Positions 37,143 through 50,322 of a DNA stretch of 64,000 nt are shown here, in pieces. The notes below the pieces were generated by a model, which saw nothing but the letters and a program-made list of their open reading frames with translations, ran no database searches and was not told the DNA's origin. This DNA is from Pholis gunnellus (taxonomy: Eukaryota > Chordata > Actinopteri > Perciformes > Pholidae): the NCBI GenBank assembly GCA_910591455.2, contig OU342808.1, positions 7,649,404-7,713,403 on the forward strand, read 5' to 3'. Every line of letters begins with the position of its first letter. Positions within the stretch are counted from its first letter, which is position 1. Both the position numbers and the translations under genes were made by a program.

Positions 37143-38133
37143 GTCTCATTAGGGCTTTTCACAAGCACAAAGCACTTGGTTCGTGATTGTTGGACAGTCT
37201 TTCGTATCCGTGTATTCATTTTTGCACTACTGTTCCTTTCTGCAAGCTCGGAGACCGTGCTCGGAGACCCCCCCCCCCCACACACACACACATACACACA
37301 CACCCCCCGCCCTCGTCCTGCCTCCCATCACCCCCCTTGTGCCTCAGAATGTGCCCGCCACAGCATATTGCCCTAACGAGGTTGTCTGTTGATCAATCGA
37401 TGGTCTTTGGTCTGGACGCCTAAATGGACCTTCAGCCACTCTCACCAGGCCTTTATGGGAGCTGCTATGGCTTTGGCCTGATTACAATAGAAGCACTTAA
37501 AATGCTCAACGCCTGATGTTTTATGCAAGAGCACGCCCGGCCTCAGAAGCGTACGTCTGCTATATTACAGCACTCCCTAAGTGTGTGCATTTCAGCTTGT
37601 TTTACCTCGCGATGCTCATCGGTGGTTGGCCATCGGTTTGCATTCGATGTGAGAAAGTGTATTTGTTTAGTGTATGCGCTTACGACGAAAATCGGAGCAA
37701 GTCAATTGAATGTGGGTGTATAAACACCATTTTTGTTGATTCGCTCAGTCCATTGATTGTCTGTACGTGTTTAAAATTCTTGTTTGTACAGTTTCTGCAA
37801 GTTATTTTGGTTGGCTTGGTGTGTGTTTGCGCACACCCGTGCATGCTCAGATGTGTCGGCGTGCCCTCCTGTGTGTCGGTTTAATTCGGTGCCAATCAAC
37901 TGTGACAGTGGAAATATTACCCACAATCCCTCTCACTAAATCCCAGGTTTCCCTCCCTTTCGCGCCGCCATCCCTTCGCCACCCCTGTCGCATCCTCCCG
38001 ATAAATAAGCTTTTTCCAGACAATCATTTCCTCTGCTGTTTATTCATGATGCATCCACTTCAAATATTTCACCATTCATCGGGCGATATATTGAGTCGGG
38101 GCTGATGAATAATGAAAGTGTCTTTGACATTAC

Positions 38134-38157
38134 GTGTGTGTGTGTGTGTGTGTGTGG
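38134..38157. repeat. (GT)12 microsatellite
   Basis: Uninterrupted GT repeats over 24 bp. A CT run follows at 38359-38383. Confidence 0.95.
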
Positions 38158-38351
38158 GTCTCACAGACCATCCATAACATCAGCCAGTGAGTTTTAATGG
38201 CAGCCTCGACTTTTGTAGTATTTTGTGAAACACTGATTGTTTCTGGTATTACTTTGATCCATTGTCATCTGTCAAATTTGTTCAAATGTGACATGCAAGT
38301 GTTCTCTGTAGATTAACAGATGCCTCCTCTCTCTGCCTCACACACTCTCTG

Positions 38352-38383
<32 letters not shown>

Positions 38384-41300
38384 CATAAATTGGTGTTTCA
38401 CAGGAGCCTATTTCAGTCAAACAGCATGAAACTAAAGTCTGATATTAAACCAACCCCTGCATATGCCTCATACTGCATGCTGATGTGCTGAACTTCAGAG
38501 ATGGCCAACTTGATAGCAACATGTGATTTTAATTCTAATACTTGGATAATCTCCTTTCCTTTGCTTCTTTTGTCCGTTACCGTTATGACATTTCTTTCAT
38601 AATCATATTTCTTCGTCTCTAACACCCCTGATATTCTTTGATGTATTACGTTTTTTTTTAAATCGCAAAAATAGTCTTGAAGTTTGTCTTGGATCTTTTT
38701 TCTTCTTCTCATTATTTTGATCTGTCTTTCGCTCACTCCCCACATATCTGCCCGGTGTTTCTTTTTCATGTAACAGGAACCAAAGGTCAACAGTATTTAT
38801 GGGAGATTCATGTTTTTGTCCATTTGTTTTTATTTTTTATCTCATTGCTTGAGAAAAACAGTGGAAAAACAAGGATGAGATACGGCCACATCTGCTAACA
38901 GCTGTGTAATGTCAGAAAACATGAAGGCGAGCGGCGTGAGTAGGGATTAATGTATGAAATGATTTGTGTTTGAATTGATCCCCAACACCTGTGGGAGGTT
39001 TCAGCCAACCCTCCTAAGTACACTGCTGACTTGATGCGGACCATCTCCTCGCAAACACACGCGCACGCACTTTTGACTAATGCCTCAACTGGGACATCTC
39101 TCCCAGGCATCTATGTGTCTGCGTGTCCGTGTCCGTGTTGAAGGGGCCCCTGCTGTGCCCTGATGGGCACATCAATAGCAGGCAGTTTAGGCTTTCGACA
39201 CACGTGCATTAGCGTGTGGAGAACGAGCAGCAGGTGGAGTGAGACACAAAATGGAGGACATGCCGAAGTGATAGCATGGGACTATTTTTTTTTGTCATGT
39301 AAATATGAACAATATTGTTGCAAACATACTTAAGAGAAGGTTAAAGAATACATTTGAAAGGATACGAAATCAATACAGCCCCAAACTATTAATGATTACC
39401 GTAATAATACACCATATGCAGTACAGCATATGGTCTTAGTTTTAGTCGTTAAGTAACAATTGGGCCCTCTTTTATAATACTGATTGATAGTCATTTTATT
39501 TTATGAGGTCTTGCAGTACCCAGCCGCGGTATGCGGTGAACGTGCAGTATGCTGTGTTGAGGCAGGAGGCCCTGACAGCCAGCTCAGGTCAGAGGATGAG
39601 ATGAAGGAGACAGCTGGGGAGGAGTGTATGTTCAGGGATGGATGGAAGGCATTCTCCAACTGCGCTAACTTTAGACCACACATGTCGGTAAACCTCCCCA
39701 AACCTGTCCACAGCGTGTCACCACTTGCTTCCATAAAACCCCCTTTGTGTGCATGTGTGTGTGTGTGTCTGTCTGTGGGTATATTGGGGAGCATTTCTCT
39801 GTTTGCCCAAACCAACCAGAGTGCATAAATAAACAGCACAAAGGGGCCGAATCACTTGCTAGCATAACAAATCCTGTGTCTGTGTTGAAATTTCATTTTC
39901 GTTACGCAGAAGCTTATTGTTTCAATTTCCTGCTCTGCTCTGCGAGTTCAAAAGTTCACGATCTCACAGTTGGAAGTGTGAACAGAATGTAGCTTGTGCC
40001 CACCAAGACATGACCTAGAGACCTTGTTTCAGTGCCAAAAACCTTCCGGGTCTCTACACACGGGGAAACAAGGCAACCAGGCCAATTAGTTTGAATGCAG
40101 AACTAGTTTTGATTCAGCCAGAATCAATCAGAAACTCTATTATCAGAGGGATGATTTGGGAAGGGATTTGTTCGTGAGTGGGTGTGTGTGCATGTATGTG
40201 GTAAAGTGGAATGATGAGGTTTTGGGTTGTGTGAGCAGTGTTGCCTTGCTTCATGTATCTTTTCCTCTTCCTAAGTAACGATTTGGATAAGGATAGTCAA
40301 GATTTCAACACAGATGCACAGACACACATATATTAAAAGGTCAATCCCCCACCCCAACATACACACACATAGCGTGTTTGTTCCACTAATCGCCCACGGT
40401 GCGCTCTCCAGGACAGCACAACAAACGCCCGCTGAGCATCTTTTCGCTTGTTTGACGTGACACAAAGCTCCGGTAAACTGACAGCGTTCCTGCTCCGTCA
40501 AACTGGGCCTTTTCTTAAACGGGGCTGAGTTGGGATCAAAGGCAAGGACAGCACTGACTGCTCCCACTTTGCCCGGTTTGATCCAGCCTGCTGCTCTTTC
40601 CAAAGAGAAGCACACTTAGTCTCCTCCGAGGGAAACAGAAAGGGGAAGGAAAGTTCCACCGGTCGTGCAAAGTATTCGTAAGCCATCGCAAGAAAACCTT
40701 GTCTATTCAAAACATTTTCGCTTGGAGGTCATTCGCACTGGTGAGATTTTCAGACAGCTGGGATGCATTGATTAAGGCGTTTTAAAATATGGAGTGCGAA
40801 TCTGCTAATGGAAGATATAGAGCACAGGAATTGAATAGAAATGCAAATATACAGTGAGACTGCAACACATTTATATCTGCAACTTAATTAACCCAACATG
40901 GTTCTCAATGAAGCACTTGTTTATGCTTTTTAAAACAAGTTGCTTTTAATAATGTCGAATAGAGTTGTCTGGCGGATTCGGCTGTCTGCACGTCAACACT
41001 GAACAAGGTCTCTCTGCAATAAATGCACAAAAAGTAGCCAGACCGTGGCCTCAGCAACACAAGGATAAACTGCAAACTGGCCCTGAACTGTACCGTTTAA
41101 CTCCTAGGGATTTATGTGTTTAGATTTATGTCATGTATCCATGTATGCATTGAGATTTGTGTGTGAGTGTGTGCAAGCTCATGTCTATATTATATAGTGA
41201 CCTTTGCTGCCCTATATAACGCAGATATTGCCCACATAAGACACGCAGCACAAGTAGCCGACACAGCGCTTAACCCCCCGCCTGGGACCTTGACAGCTTC

Positions 41301-41668
41301 TCCATAGGAGGCTGACCCTGAAGGTCCTGGAAAATACTTTGTTCATACCAAACACAGACACACACACACACATGCGCACACATGCGTATACAGGGCTGGA
41401 GCTAAAGGAGCATATAGCTTTTAAACAAGCATGAGGAATTAGCAGAGAGGCCCATGTGTCAGCCCCCCCACTGACAAAAACACCCTGTTGATCCCTCTGG
41501 AGTTGCAGCGACTGACCGCCTCTGATCTCCCTCCGAGACGCACGTGTGCGATAAGACCTTGAAATATTACTAAACAGAAATTTGAACGGTTTTTCAAACG
41601 AAACAAGCTATGTGAGCAAATTACGAAAAGAGCATAGACCGATTAACTGATGTTGAAAATAGTTGAAT

Positions 41669-42088
41669 TAGGAACGCATCAATACCAATAACGATATCAA
41701 ATCTCGGGCCGATACAAATAGCTGGATCGGTGACAATAGGGCCGATCTATGCAATACGATTCTAAGTGTGTATATTGTAAACATTAGAGACTGGCATTTT
41801 AATTCCTGTTTTTTTTGCTGCATTAAACATGTTTACACTTGAATTTTAATTTCTAATTCTAAACATTTTTTACCAAGTTGCTGGTGTACGATTCATTATT
41901 GTACTAATAAATAACAAGTAAGTAAGTTTATATCTAAGTTAAGAAAGCCATGTTTGGGTCAAGCCTGATGTTGCCATGCACATAAAAGAAAGATCCCAGA
42001 CACTGGTATATGATTGGTCCTCTGTATCGGCCGATACCTAAAGCCCAGGTATCGCTAATAAGGACTGAACACGTCGGATCTGTCTAGC
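41669..42088 (+). mobile_element. hAT-like non-autonomous element, copy A
   Basis: The left end TAGGAACGCATCAATACC is a decayed form of TAGGGATGCACCGATC, the hAT-like end seen in copy B. Near the right end there is a 31-bp block (42024-42054) containing GTATCGGCCGATACC that is identical to the inverse of 44476-44506. The following GGACTGAA also lines up with copy B. The interior is AT-rich and non-coding and does not obviously match copy B, so these may be different internal deletion forms of one family. No target duplication was found; the right boundary is approximate. Confidence 0.7.
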
Positions 42089-44437
42089 CTACAAACATGC
42101 AGACTTTGCATGACCATTGTTGCATGTAATGCAAACATCCTTGTTTTACAGCTGTGCTAAAGATTAAAACAGATCTCTCTCATGTCGAGGAAACAGCGGT
42201 CCCTTGTTGGAAAACATTGCTTCTGTTGTTGCCTTGTGACACAGGCTGGTTATGAAGGAATTCCATCATCTCTACATAACCATCTGCTCTTAAAACACTC
42301 TGCCTTTTACAATCAGCAGATGTTCTGGAAATTACCTCCTCTTCCCCTCCACTGCCACATCAACCACATTTCTTGTCTGCCAGATCTGCGGTTCAATAAC
42401 AGAGTCATAACACCGAGGACGTCGGTTGATTCCCGATTGTTCTTCAAACTTATGACTGAACTTGAAAGTTGTTATCCGACTGGAGAGAAGACAGGGCCGT
42501 GCAGCCCCCCCCCCCCCCCCCCCTTCTGATTGTTATCGCTGTGATAGATGTTCACTGTTAAGATGAAAGTATGTATTAGCACCTTTGTACACCCCAGTTT
42601 CAAAACTTTGGGTTAGCGCCCAGGATGATAGCTATCAGGGAATATTGCTGTTTTTCCAGAATGTTATGGATGTGTCAACACTGTCTTCTTAGGCTGTAGG
42701 CTGTGTAGACTGTGCTATGACTAAAACATGGAGTGATAAAACATGTCTCCACGTAACGGAATCTGTTGGCCCAAGTATTTTTTTAATAATACACTTTAGT
42801 TACGGGCGTCTGTGGGAATAAAATAAACCAATAATGCTGGCAGAGTTCGAGCCCCACTCTGTCTGTTGAGCAACATATAGAGCGAGTGAATCAGACTCTT
42901 CTGAAATTAGCATGGGCTGGTTTTGTCTAATGTAAGATGCCAATGTTGTACTGCATTTCACTTGTATTGCCGTAGGAGAGTAATTAGTGCAATAATGAAT
43001 GGTTGACGTACCATCTCGTTATGTGAACAAGCTAAATCCATTAAATATAATACCTTGTAACTTTTACAAGGGGCACAGGCGTGGGAGAGCTAGAGGAGGA
43101 AAGATATAGATTAAAGTGGATAATGTGAGAAAATCCATTTAGAGAAAACATTTGTGATGAGAATCCCAAACAAGCTTTGCCATATAGTTTAAACTCAGCG
43201 TTGTGGGTGTTTGACGCCTAGCAAAACATTTCCAAAAGTCTGGTTTCGATTCAAACCGGAGCTCACGCAATATGAAACCATCCAGGAGCAATCATGACTG
43301 AAATCTAGGAATGATCCTGGAAATATGAGAGTTTAAGCTGGAGGAGGAAGACCGAGCGTTCACCAATGGAGAGACCTCTCATTTAACGAGAGCTTCAGAA
43401 GCAGCTGTACAATTTTATGTACAGTTGATCAATACATTTCATAAAAGGGCAGCACGCCACGATGAGTCCACATGCGGTACATAGACTTATAAAAATGATT
43501 GACCTCCACTGTAATCGTGATAATAGCACACCAACTCACAGTATCTCTGCACTGTATTGGAACTTCCAGATTTCCACATTATTGAAAGGAGTCCCATATG
43601 AACCGCTTCTCAAAAGGCAAACAGCAAACACATGACAATGGTGATGTATGGACAAGCACAACTATAGCTACAATCTGTCAGTAAAGCAATTACATCCCAC
43701 GGATAAACACACGGCATTTGGCTTCCCATGGCTCCCTCTGTTACATACCTAAATCTGCTGCAATCACAGAAAGCTTGACACACACTATGCACGCACGCAC
43801 GCGCGCGCAGTAACACACGCAGTACAGCAGTATACAGTAAGTGGTTTGTGAACTGTGAAAGGGTGCGAGGGGTTTTATGAAAGTGGTGACATTATAACAC
43901 CCTGACACAGCTCCATGGCAACCTACCTTGAAGGTCAGTGCGCGGTTTGCCCGTGTGCATTTAGTGTATGGATATATATGGGGGTGTCAGCGTGGGTCAG
44001 TGTGTTCATGGCCGTGATGCCAGACTTAATGATCAGGTGCAATGGCTGAAAACAACAGGCGCGTCTAGATGAAACAAACAAGACACATACGTGTTTGTTT
44101 CATCCTCGCTTCTGTGGCTTCTTCCCACGTGTTTACCCTTTTTTCCTAAGTATTACCCGCCATCTTTTGCAGCTTTTATCTTTTATAACTCCATACATGC
44201 CTTTTTTTCTTCTTCTCCCCTCCTCCCACACTGGATCTCTCCTGGTCTCTCCCACATGTTATGCTTCCTTTATTGTTGTTTTTTTTGTCTCTCGCTGCCC
44301 TTTCTGCCAGATTTCCTACTCATTTCACTCCTCCATCCATCTGCTGATCATTTGTCCTGGGAGACAGAGTGAGACAGGGAGTGAGGGGGGGTGGGGCTTA
44401 CATAGCAACAACAGAAGAAAAGTGGGCTGATATTCTT
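42089..44437. other. Non-coding intronic stretch between the two hAT-like copies
   Basis: One poly-C run and otherwise unique AT-rich DNA, with a short GCACGC/GCGC run at 43792-43808. Nothing else is identified. Confidence 0.65.
42505..42523. repeat. Poly-C run, 19 bp
   Basis: Unbroken cytosines in otherwise mixed sequence. Confidence 0.95.
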
Positions 44438-45288
44438 CTGTAATGCACTGATCACGACTTTTTCAGTCCCCATACCGATACCTGGGCTTTAGGTATCGGC
44501 CGATACCGAGAACCGATCCTCTACCATGTTCCATTAATATCTAGTCTATAATGTTTATAGTATAATGTTCATTACAGATATGCCCGTTCATTCGATCTTT
44601 CTTTCTGAGAATTATAATTGACAGCATGCACAAACATTTTTGTAACTTTTCTCTCCTGGAAAAACATTACGTTTTCCACAAAACTGCACCAAGTTACAGG
44701 AACTTCTCTCACTGTCACTCTGTTATTCAGTGCTCAAGGTTACTGGACAAATAAAATCCAACTGAAAATGAATTGCAGTATATCCCACTTCATCATTTAC
44801 TTACCCAGAAGAAAACAGGTGCAACATGTCTATACAACAACACACCTAAATGGCATTTACATCAGAAGGATGTGTGTGTTTGTGTCGCTGTAATGTGTGC
44901 TGCAGCTGCTGGGGAGATCGGTCTGGCAATGCGTGACTAGTATGTGAGCATCGTGCCTGTTTGTGTGCATGTATGGCTGTAACGTTACACATCTGGCTGG
45001 AGGAGACCGCCAGGGCGCTAAAGAATGCTACCAACGCCCCACGTGCTGTTGGATATGTTATGGGTCATTTCAAACAGCTATCACAATTCTATAAAGTATA
45101 GCCAGTTAGCTGTGCTCACCCATCTCTTAAGTGGTTACAGGCTGACGTAACAGAGGTGTATATTTAACGGATTCTATGTGGATAGAGAGCGTGCAATGTT
45201 ACACGATGCATAGTTGGCTGCGTGCTACTTGCGTGTTACTGTCTTTAAAGATTTGACTTATCGTGGCCGATAGATCGGTGCATCCCTA
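44438..45288 (-). mobile_element. hAT-like non-autonomous element, copy B
   Basis: Read on the minus strand it starts TAGGGATGCACCGATCTATC (terminating at 45288) and ends near 44438 in a diverged inverted version (TAATGCACTGATCACG on the plus strand). Close to that end sits a 31-bp block (44476-44506) identical to the one in copy A, including the 14-base palindrome GTATCGGCCGATAC. There is no transposase frame. The flanking 8-mers (ATATTCTT and CTGTTCAC) do not match, so the insertion is old or one boundary is off by some bases. Confidence 0.75.
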
Positions 45289-46025
45289 CTGTTCACAAAA
45301 GCAGAGCAGTGTCCAGTCCAGAGGTCGGAGGATTTGTCAGCGCTCAAACATCAAACTTATTGAGCCGTAATGCAAGTTTGCCCAGATGAAGGTCTCGGCT
45401 TTATTATATTCTCGCATTGGATTTAAGTGTGCAGAGTCTTCTATTCTCCATATTGGAGTCTTCGGGCCATTCTTTGCGCGCAAGCATTGTTCCCCGAGTG
45501 CAGTGATCTTCTCAAAAGTATGAGAGAAAGTGCCCAATTTTAATTTAGAAACGCTTTTTACTTAATCCAGGCAAAGCTTCACCGCCTTTGAAGAGGCTCT
45601 TTTACTTCCTGTTGAGGTCTACACCGGGGACATTATGTAATGCAGCTGAGCATTGTATTGTAAGTACGATGTAAAAGGAATTAAAAGACAACGGTGCATA
45701 TTTTAATTTCAACATTTTTTTGTTTCAGTGACTGCCTCAGCTGCTGAGAACCTTTCAGTTCCCTTTACGCTCCGCATCATTTTTAAAATGTTTACAATGT
45801 AAACATGCGACGTTTGCTTGTATCTGTGTTTTCACATGCATGTTGCCGCCACCTTGTCAAAGTGTTTTTGTTGTGTCACTTATACTTTTAGTGGCCATGC
45901 GGGGGTGTTTGTGTTTATCTAACCTGGAACATGTTCACACCTAGCAGGTAATGGAGTGGACACCAGAACAGCTCTGGCCCTATCTGTGTCGGATGTCCTG
46001 CTTCTGCCCTTTATCCATCCTGTGT

Positions 46026-46028
<3 letters not shown>

Positions 46029-46094
<66 letters not shown>
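46029..46094. repeat. (CT)n microsatellite, 66 bp
   Basis: CT repeats with two TTT interruptions. Confidence 0.95.
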
Positions 46095-46095
<1 letters not shown>

Positions 46096-47150
46096 ACACA
46101 TTAGGAAGACATGTTACACGGCTCAGAGACGTTTCATTGCTGCTGTTCTGTCTCAGCTGCCAAATACCTTGTCACCATAAAACAATGACTTATGATTAAT
46201 GGCAAACACGTCTCCCACTCGATGATGTATAGCCATTAATTGACACTAACTGCCCATGTGTGACCGCGCATAGACTTGCATGCATCTACAGGCGCGCACA
46301 CACACCCTCGCCGGTCCTGGTAAACATGTCGGAGCGTACAGTATTTACAAAGGGACTGAAGTGGGTTTGGGGCAGCAATGTTTCAGGAGAATGGCCTCAG
46401 GGTCTGACAGGATGTTGGGGGATGTGTCATTTTTCCCTGACTCCCTTGGTGACGGGCAGAGACATAAAGAAATCCTTTTACACACAGGGAGATGTACACA
46501 GACCCGCAAACACACACTCAGCCATTCACTCCCATGTGTAGCCTACACACATCAGTGTTATACAGCCATAAAAATGGTTGTTTGGCAGTAGATGAGCTCA
46601 GAGGAAGTATCTTTTTTTTCTTTCTTTTTTACCCCCCCTTCTTCTCTGTTTTGGACTCGAGCTGCAGCATGCTAATGCAGACAACATCAAACACTCGCTG
46701 GAGCCCTACATCTCTCCGTTTCACTCGGCACCAAAAGCAGAACAAGAACTTGTCTGTCGCTGCTCTTAATTCATTGTCTCCCTGGGGCAAAATGAGCGCT
46801 GACAGACATAAATGGCAGAAATGAATATCGTAAGATCACAGTCGAGGGTGGCGAGGTGGGAGAAAGCGGGGTGATAAGAGTGAGGGAGCAGATGAGAGGG
46901 GTTGAGAGATGGGGAGAGGGACAGAAACGGAGAGAGGGGAAGTGTAGGAGAAAGGGTCGAGATGGGAGGTTGAATACTTGTGAGAAAGAGAGATGAAGGA
47001 ATGCATGGGTACGTCCCTGTGTCCCTCACTGCTGACAGTCAGTATATTATACTGGCCTGACCACCTGCTCTGAGCCTGCTGTACACCCTCCATAAAGCCA
47101 CAGCAGATGGACACAGTAAAATGCACCATGACCAGCAGCAATGCATTCAT

Positions 47151-47152
<2 letters not shown>

Positions 47153-47191
<39 letters not shown>
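47153..47191. repeat. (GT)n microsatellite
   Basis: Uninterrupted GT repeats over 39 bp. Confidence 0.95.
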
Positions 47192-47195
<4 letters not shown>

Positions 47196-47587
47196 CGTTT
47201 GTCCATTACAGCAGATATCCCCTATAAATATATTAAAATATGTCTACATTCACACACACCAGCCCTCCACCATGTCTCGGAGGCATTATCAGTAATATGT
47301 GATACTCTATAGGTCTGATGTCTCCGTGTCTTCTCCCCGACGCCTCCCGGGCCAGTTAGCCAGCGAGGAATGTGGCTGTCAACTCGTATAACAAGCGACA
47401 CTCTCACATGGTCTTCCTCTGACTTCACTGCCCTCTCCTTAGCCGTCTCGCCACCTCAATACTGGTATTTCGGGGGGTTGTATCTCTTCCCCTCCTAGTA
47501 TAATGTTTTCCAACTAAATCCGAGTAAGAACTTGAAACAAGCTCTTAGATTTTAGAGGATAACTCGGCCACCATTCCATCATTGGCA

Positions 47588-47665
47588 CTAATTGTGGGCG
47601 ATATGGCCAACAGTTTCTATCACGATACAGGTCATCTCAATAACGATAAATATCACAATGCAGCG
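47588..47665 (+). mobile_element. Remnant of a GGGCGATATGGCC-type hAT-like repeat
   Basis: The string GTGGGCGATATGGCCAACAG, then ATCACGATACAGG and AACGATAAATATCACAATGC, resembles the left end of a common fish element that usually begins AGGGCTGGGCGATATGGCC and carries CGATA-rich hairpins. Only this part is recognisable. No right end is seen. Confidence 0.45.
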
Positions 47666-49294
47666 TGTTTTCTGGTAGTTCAATAAATAAATAGTCTATA
47701 TGAGATGTAAATGAGTAAAGCCGAACTCCTGTGTGAATTCATTACTTGACAAATTTGAGTATTTTCTCAATTACCATCAAATGCCGTCAGTAATAACAAG
47801 GTGAAAACCTCTCTGGACAGAAGGCCAAGTCCTTTCCTGACAGCTGTTAAGATCAAGCACGATCAATCGCAACAGCCTCGCTCTTATTTCCCTCTTCCTC
47901 CCTCTGTCTCTCAATTCTTTCTTTCTGCTCCCCTCGCTCTTTCATCCTCTTGACACCGAACCAATCATCTGTAATTAGACAACTGCACAAACTAAATCGA
48001 GAAGTGTTTGCGATGTGCATTTGCTTCGTATGTGTTGAAAGGTGCTGAATAGGCCCTTTTCACCCATGTGCTTTAGCCGGGGTTCAGTCAGAGTTCATCT
48101 CCTCTTGGCTAAACATATTTCCCCCCCCGGACCAAAATCAACAAATGATCTTTCACTTGAGGAACATGCACACACACATCCACGTCAGCACACACAGTCA
48201 GCAGGGTATCACGGGTTTGCCTTTTAAGGTCCCGGAGCATTTCTTCTTTTTTCTTTTTTTAGAGTTACTGTGATTTCATTTATCAGGCAACGGAACATTG
48301 CCTGAGGATATCGAATTGAAAATATATCAGATGTATGAATTTCAACGGGGAGAGGTGAAATAATGTAAATAGATCTGATTTGGGGTCATGAGCGGGATTG
48401 AGCCGAGCGAGAGACTCAGGCAGGCAGAGAAATAAAAAGGGGTGGGAGCGAGAAAATACAGAGAGAACGTAGGCAGAAAAAAAGAGGTGTAGACAAACAA
48501 AGATGATCTTTTATACTCAGGTAGAGGAGGCTTTGACTTTGTAATGCATGTGGCTGTCAGCAGTGTTTTAGCGCTGCAGTCTTGACAGTTCCTGGTCAGA
48601 GTCTCCGCAGCTTTTTGTTTCAGACATTTCTTTTTACATTAAAAAAGCTCACCATCTTTATGGTATTTTGTGATGGTCTCCATCAGCCGTGCATCCTTTA
48701 TGTCAAAACGTTGTCGCCGCGGCTTCGCAGTGACAATGGCAATCCCTCTCACAGCGTGTGCCGTTTCATCCAGAGGTGCCCCGAGGTTTAGCCTTGAAAA
48801 GTACATGTTGTTGCTTTGATTTCATACCGTGTTGCCCTTCATGTCAGCGGATTGACGACAATAGTGCACATTTCCGAGAGTACCTTTACCCTTACTCTAC
48901 AAAAACAACATTTCACACAGGATCTTTGTAAAAACTCAGATATGCGGTGTACGTAATCACTCTCCGACACTCCAGGGACACAGCTTTTGAGCTGTGGTAT
49001 TTAGGGCAGCGCACATTGAAAAGTTCCTCTTTCTATTGAATCTCACTTATTCAACTGGTTAGACGACTCGGCTTGCTTTCTGCCTCTACCTTCCGCCGAG
49101 CTCCTTGCTCTGCTCCTTTTCTCTGTCTTTCTGTTTCGCTCAGGTTAGCTATCTGTCCCTGTCCTTCTCGCTTTCTGTATGCAGCTGCCGGTGCACAGCT
49201 CGGAGAGGTGGCTGATGGGAGTTCATTGGGTACGGTGTGTGCGTGCGCGCAGGGCCAGTGTGCGCGAGTGTAGTCGTGCGTGTGTGTTTGTCTC

Positions 49295-49299
<5 letters not shown>

Positions 49300-49344
<45 letters not shown>
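49300..49344. repeat. (GT)n microsatellite
   Basis: Uninterrupted GT repeats over 45 bp, flanked by degenerate TGCG-rich sequence. Confidence 0.95.
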
Positions 49345-49345
<1 letters not shown>

Positions 49346-50301
49346 ACAGCGATGCCACTGGGCTGTGTAATTGAAATGGAAATGAGCCAATCAGCGACTG
49401 CAGTGGTGTGCCACCTCACCCTGCATTCACTTCACTGTTCCAGCTCTCCCAAACTCACTCTCTCTGTTTGTGACTCTGTGTGCAAGTGTCTCTATGTATC
49501 TGTGTGAGTGTGTGTGTGTGTTTGTGCCGACAATACTTGGCCCTTCAGTTTCAGCCCTGCGGGCCTGAGGAGGCGGTGTGAAAATGTAATCAGTTGGTAA
49601 TAAAGATTATCTCCCTCGCTCTCTCACTCGCTCACTCACTTATTCACTGACTAACACACACCCACACGCACACAGACACACACACATATGTGTGCACCCA
49701 CCCTCTGTGTCCAGTTGATTTCCCAGGCTTTGTGTTGTGACCCACAGCGCGATGGGACAGCTGGGGCATAACAAAGACATGTAATTATCACCATTTGACA
49801 ATTAGCCCACCATCCAACTTTGCTCCTTAATTACCTATTTTACAGCTCGGAGGCCTCCGCTGCCACTCTCAGCTGCTACTCTTTACTGACAAGAATGGGA
49901 AAGATTGTCGCTCATGATGTTGCCATTAGCGTGTCGTAAAATAGGGAGTGATCGTGGTGGTTGGGTGGAGTGCGCGCATGTGTGTGGCATCGGCGGAGGA
50001 GCGAGGGTAACTCGGCGCCAACTCCATCTGGACAATTTCTCCTGTGATTTGTGCCAGCTTTTTAGCGATCGTCTTACAAGCTTTAATAAACATGCTATCA
50101 CTACATGGATTGTGCCACTGGATTGATTTGACTTTTTGTTAGTAGCATGTAATACCTAAAACATATATTAAGGTAATGCATAAAAAAAAACATTGCATAT
50201 TGATCAATACATTAGCATTTATTCCATTTACGAATGTGTCCGTCATGTGCCATCTCACAATGAATTTGCCTCCTGCTTTAACATTTAAAGCTTAAATTGT
50301 C

Positions 50302-50322
50302 ATATATATATATATATATATA
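50302..50322. repeat. (AT)n microsatellite
   Basis: Uninterrupted AT repeats over 21 bp in a strongly AT-rich stretch (about 50130-50560). Confidence 0.95.
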
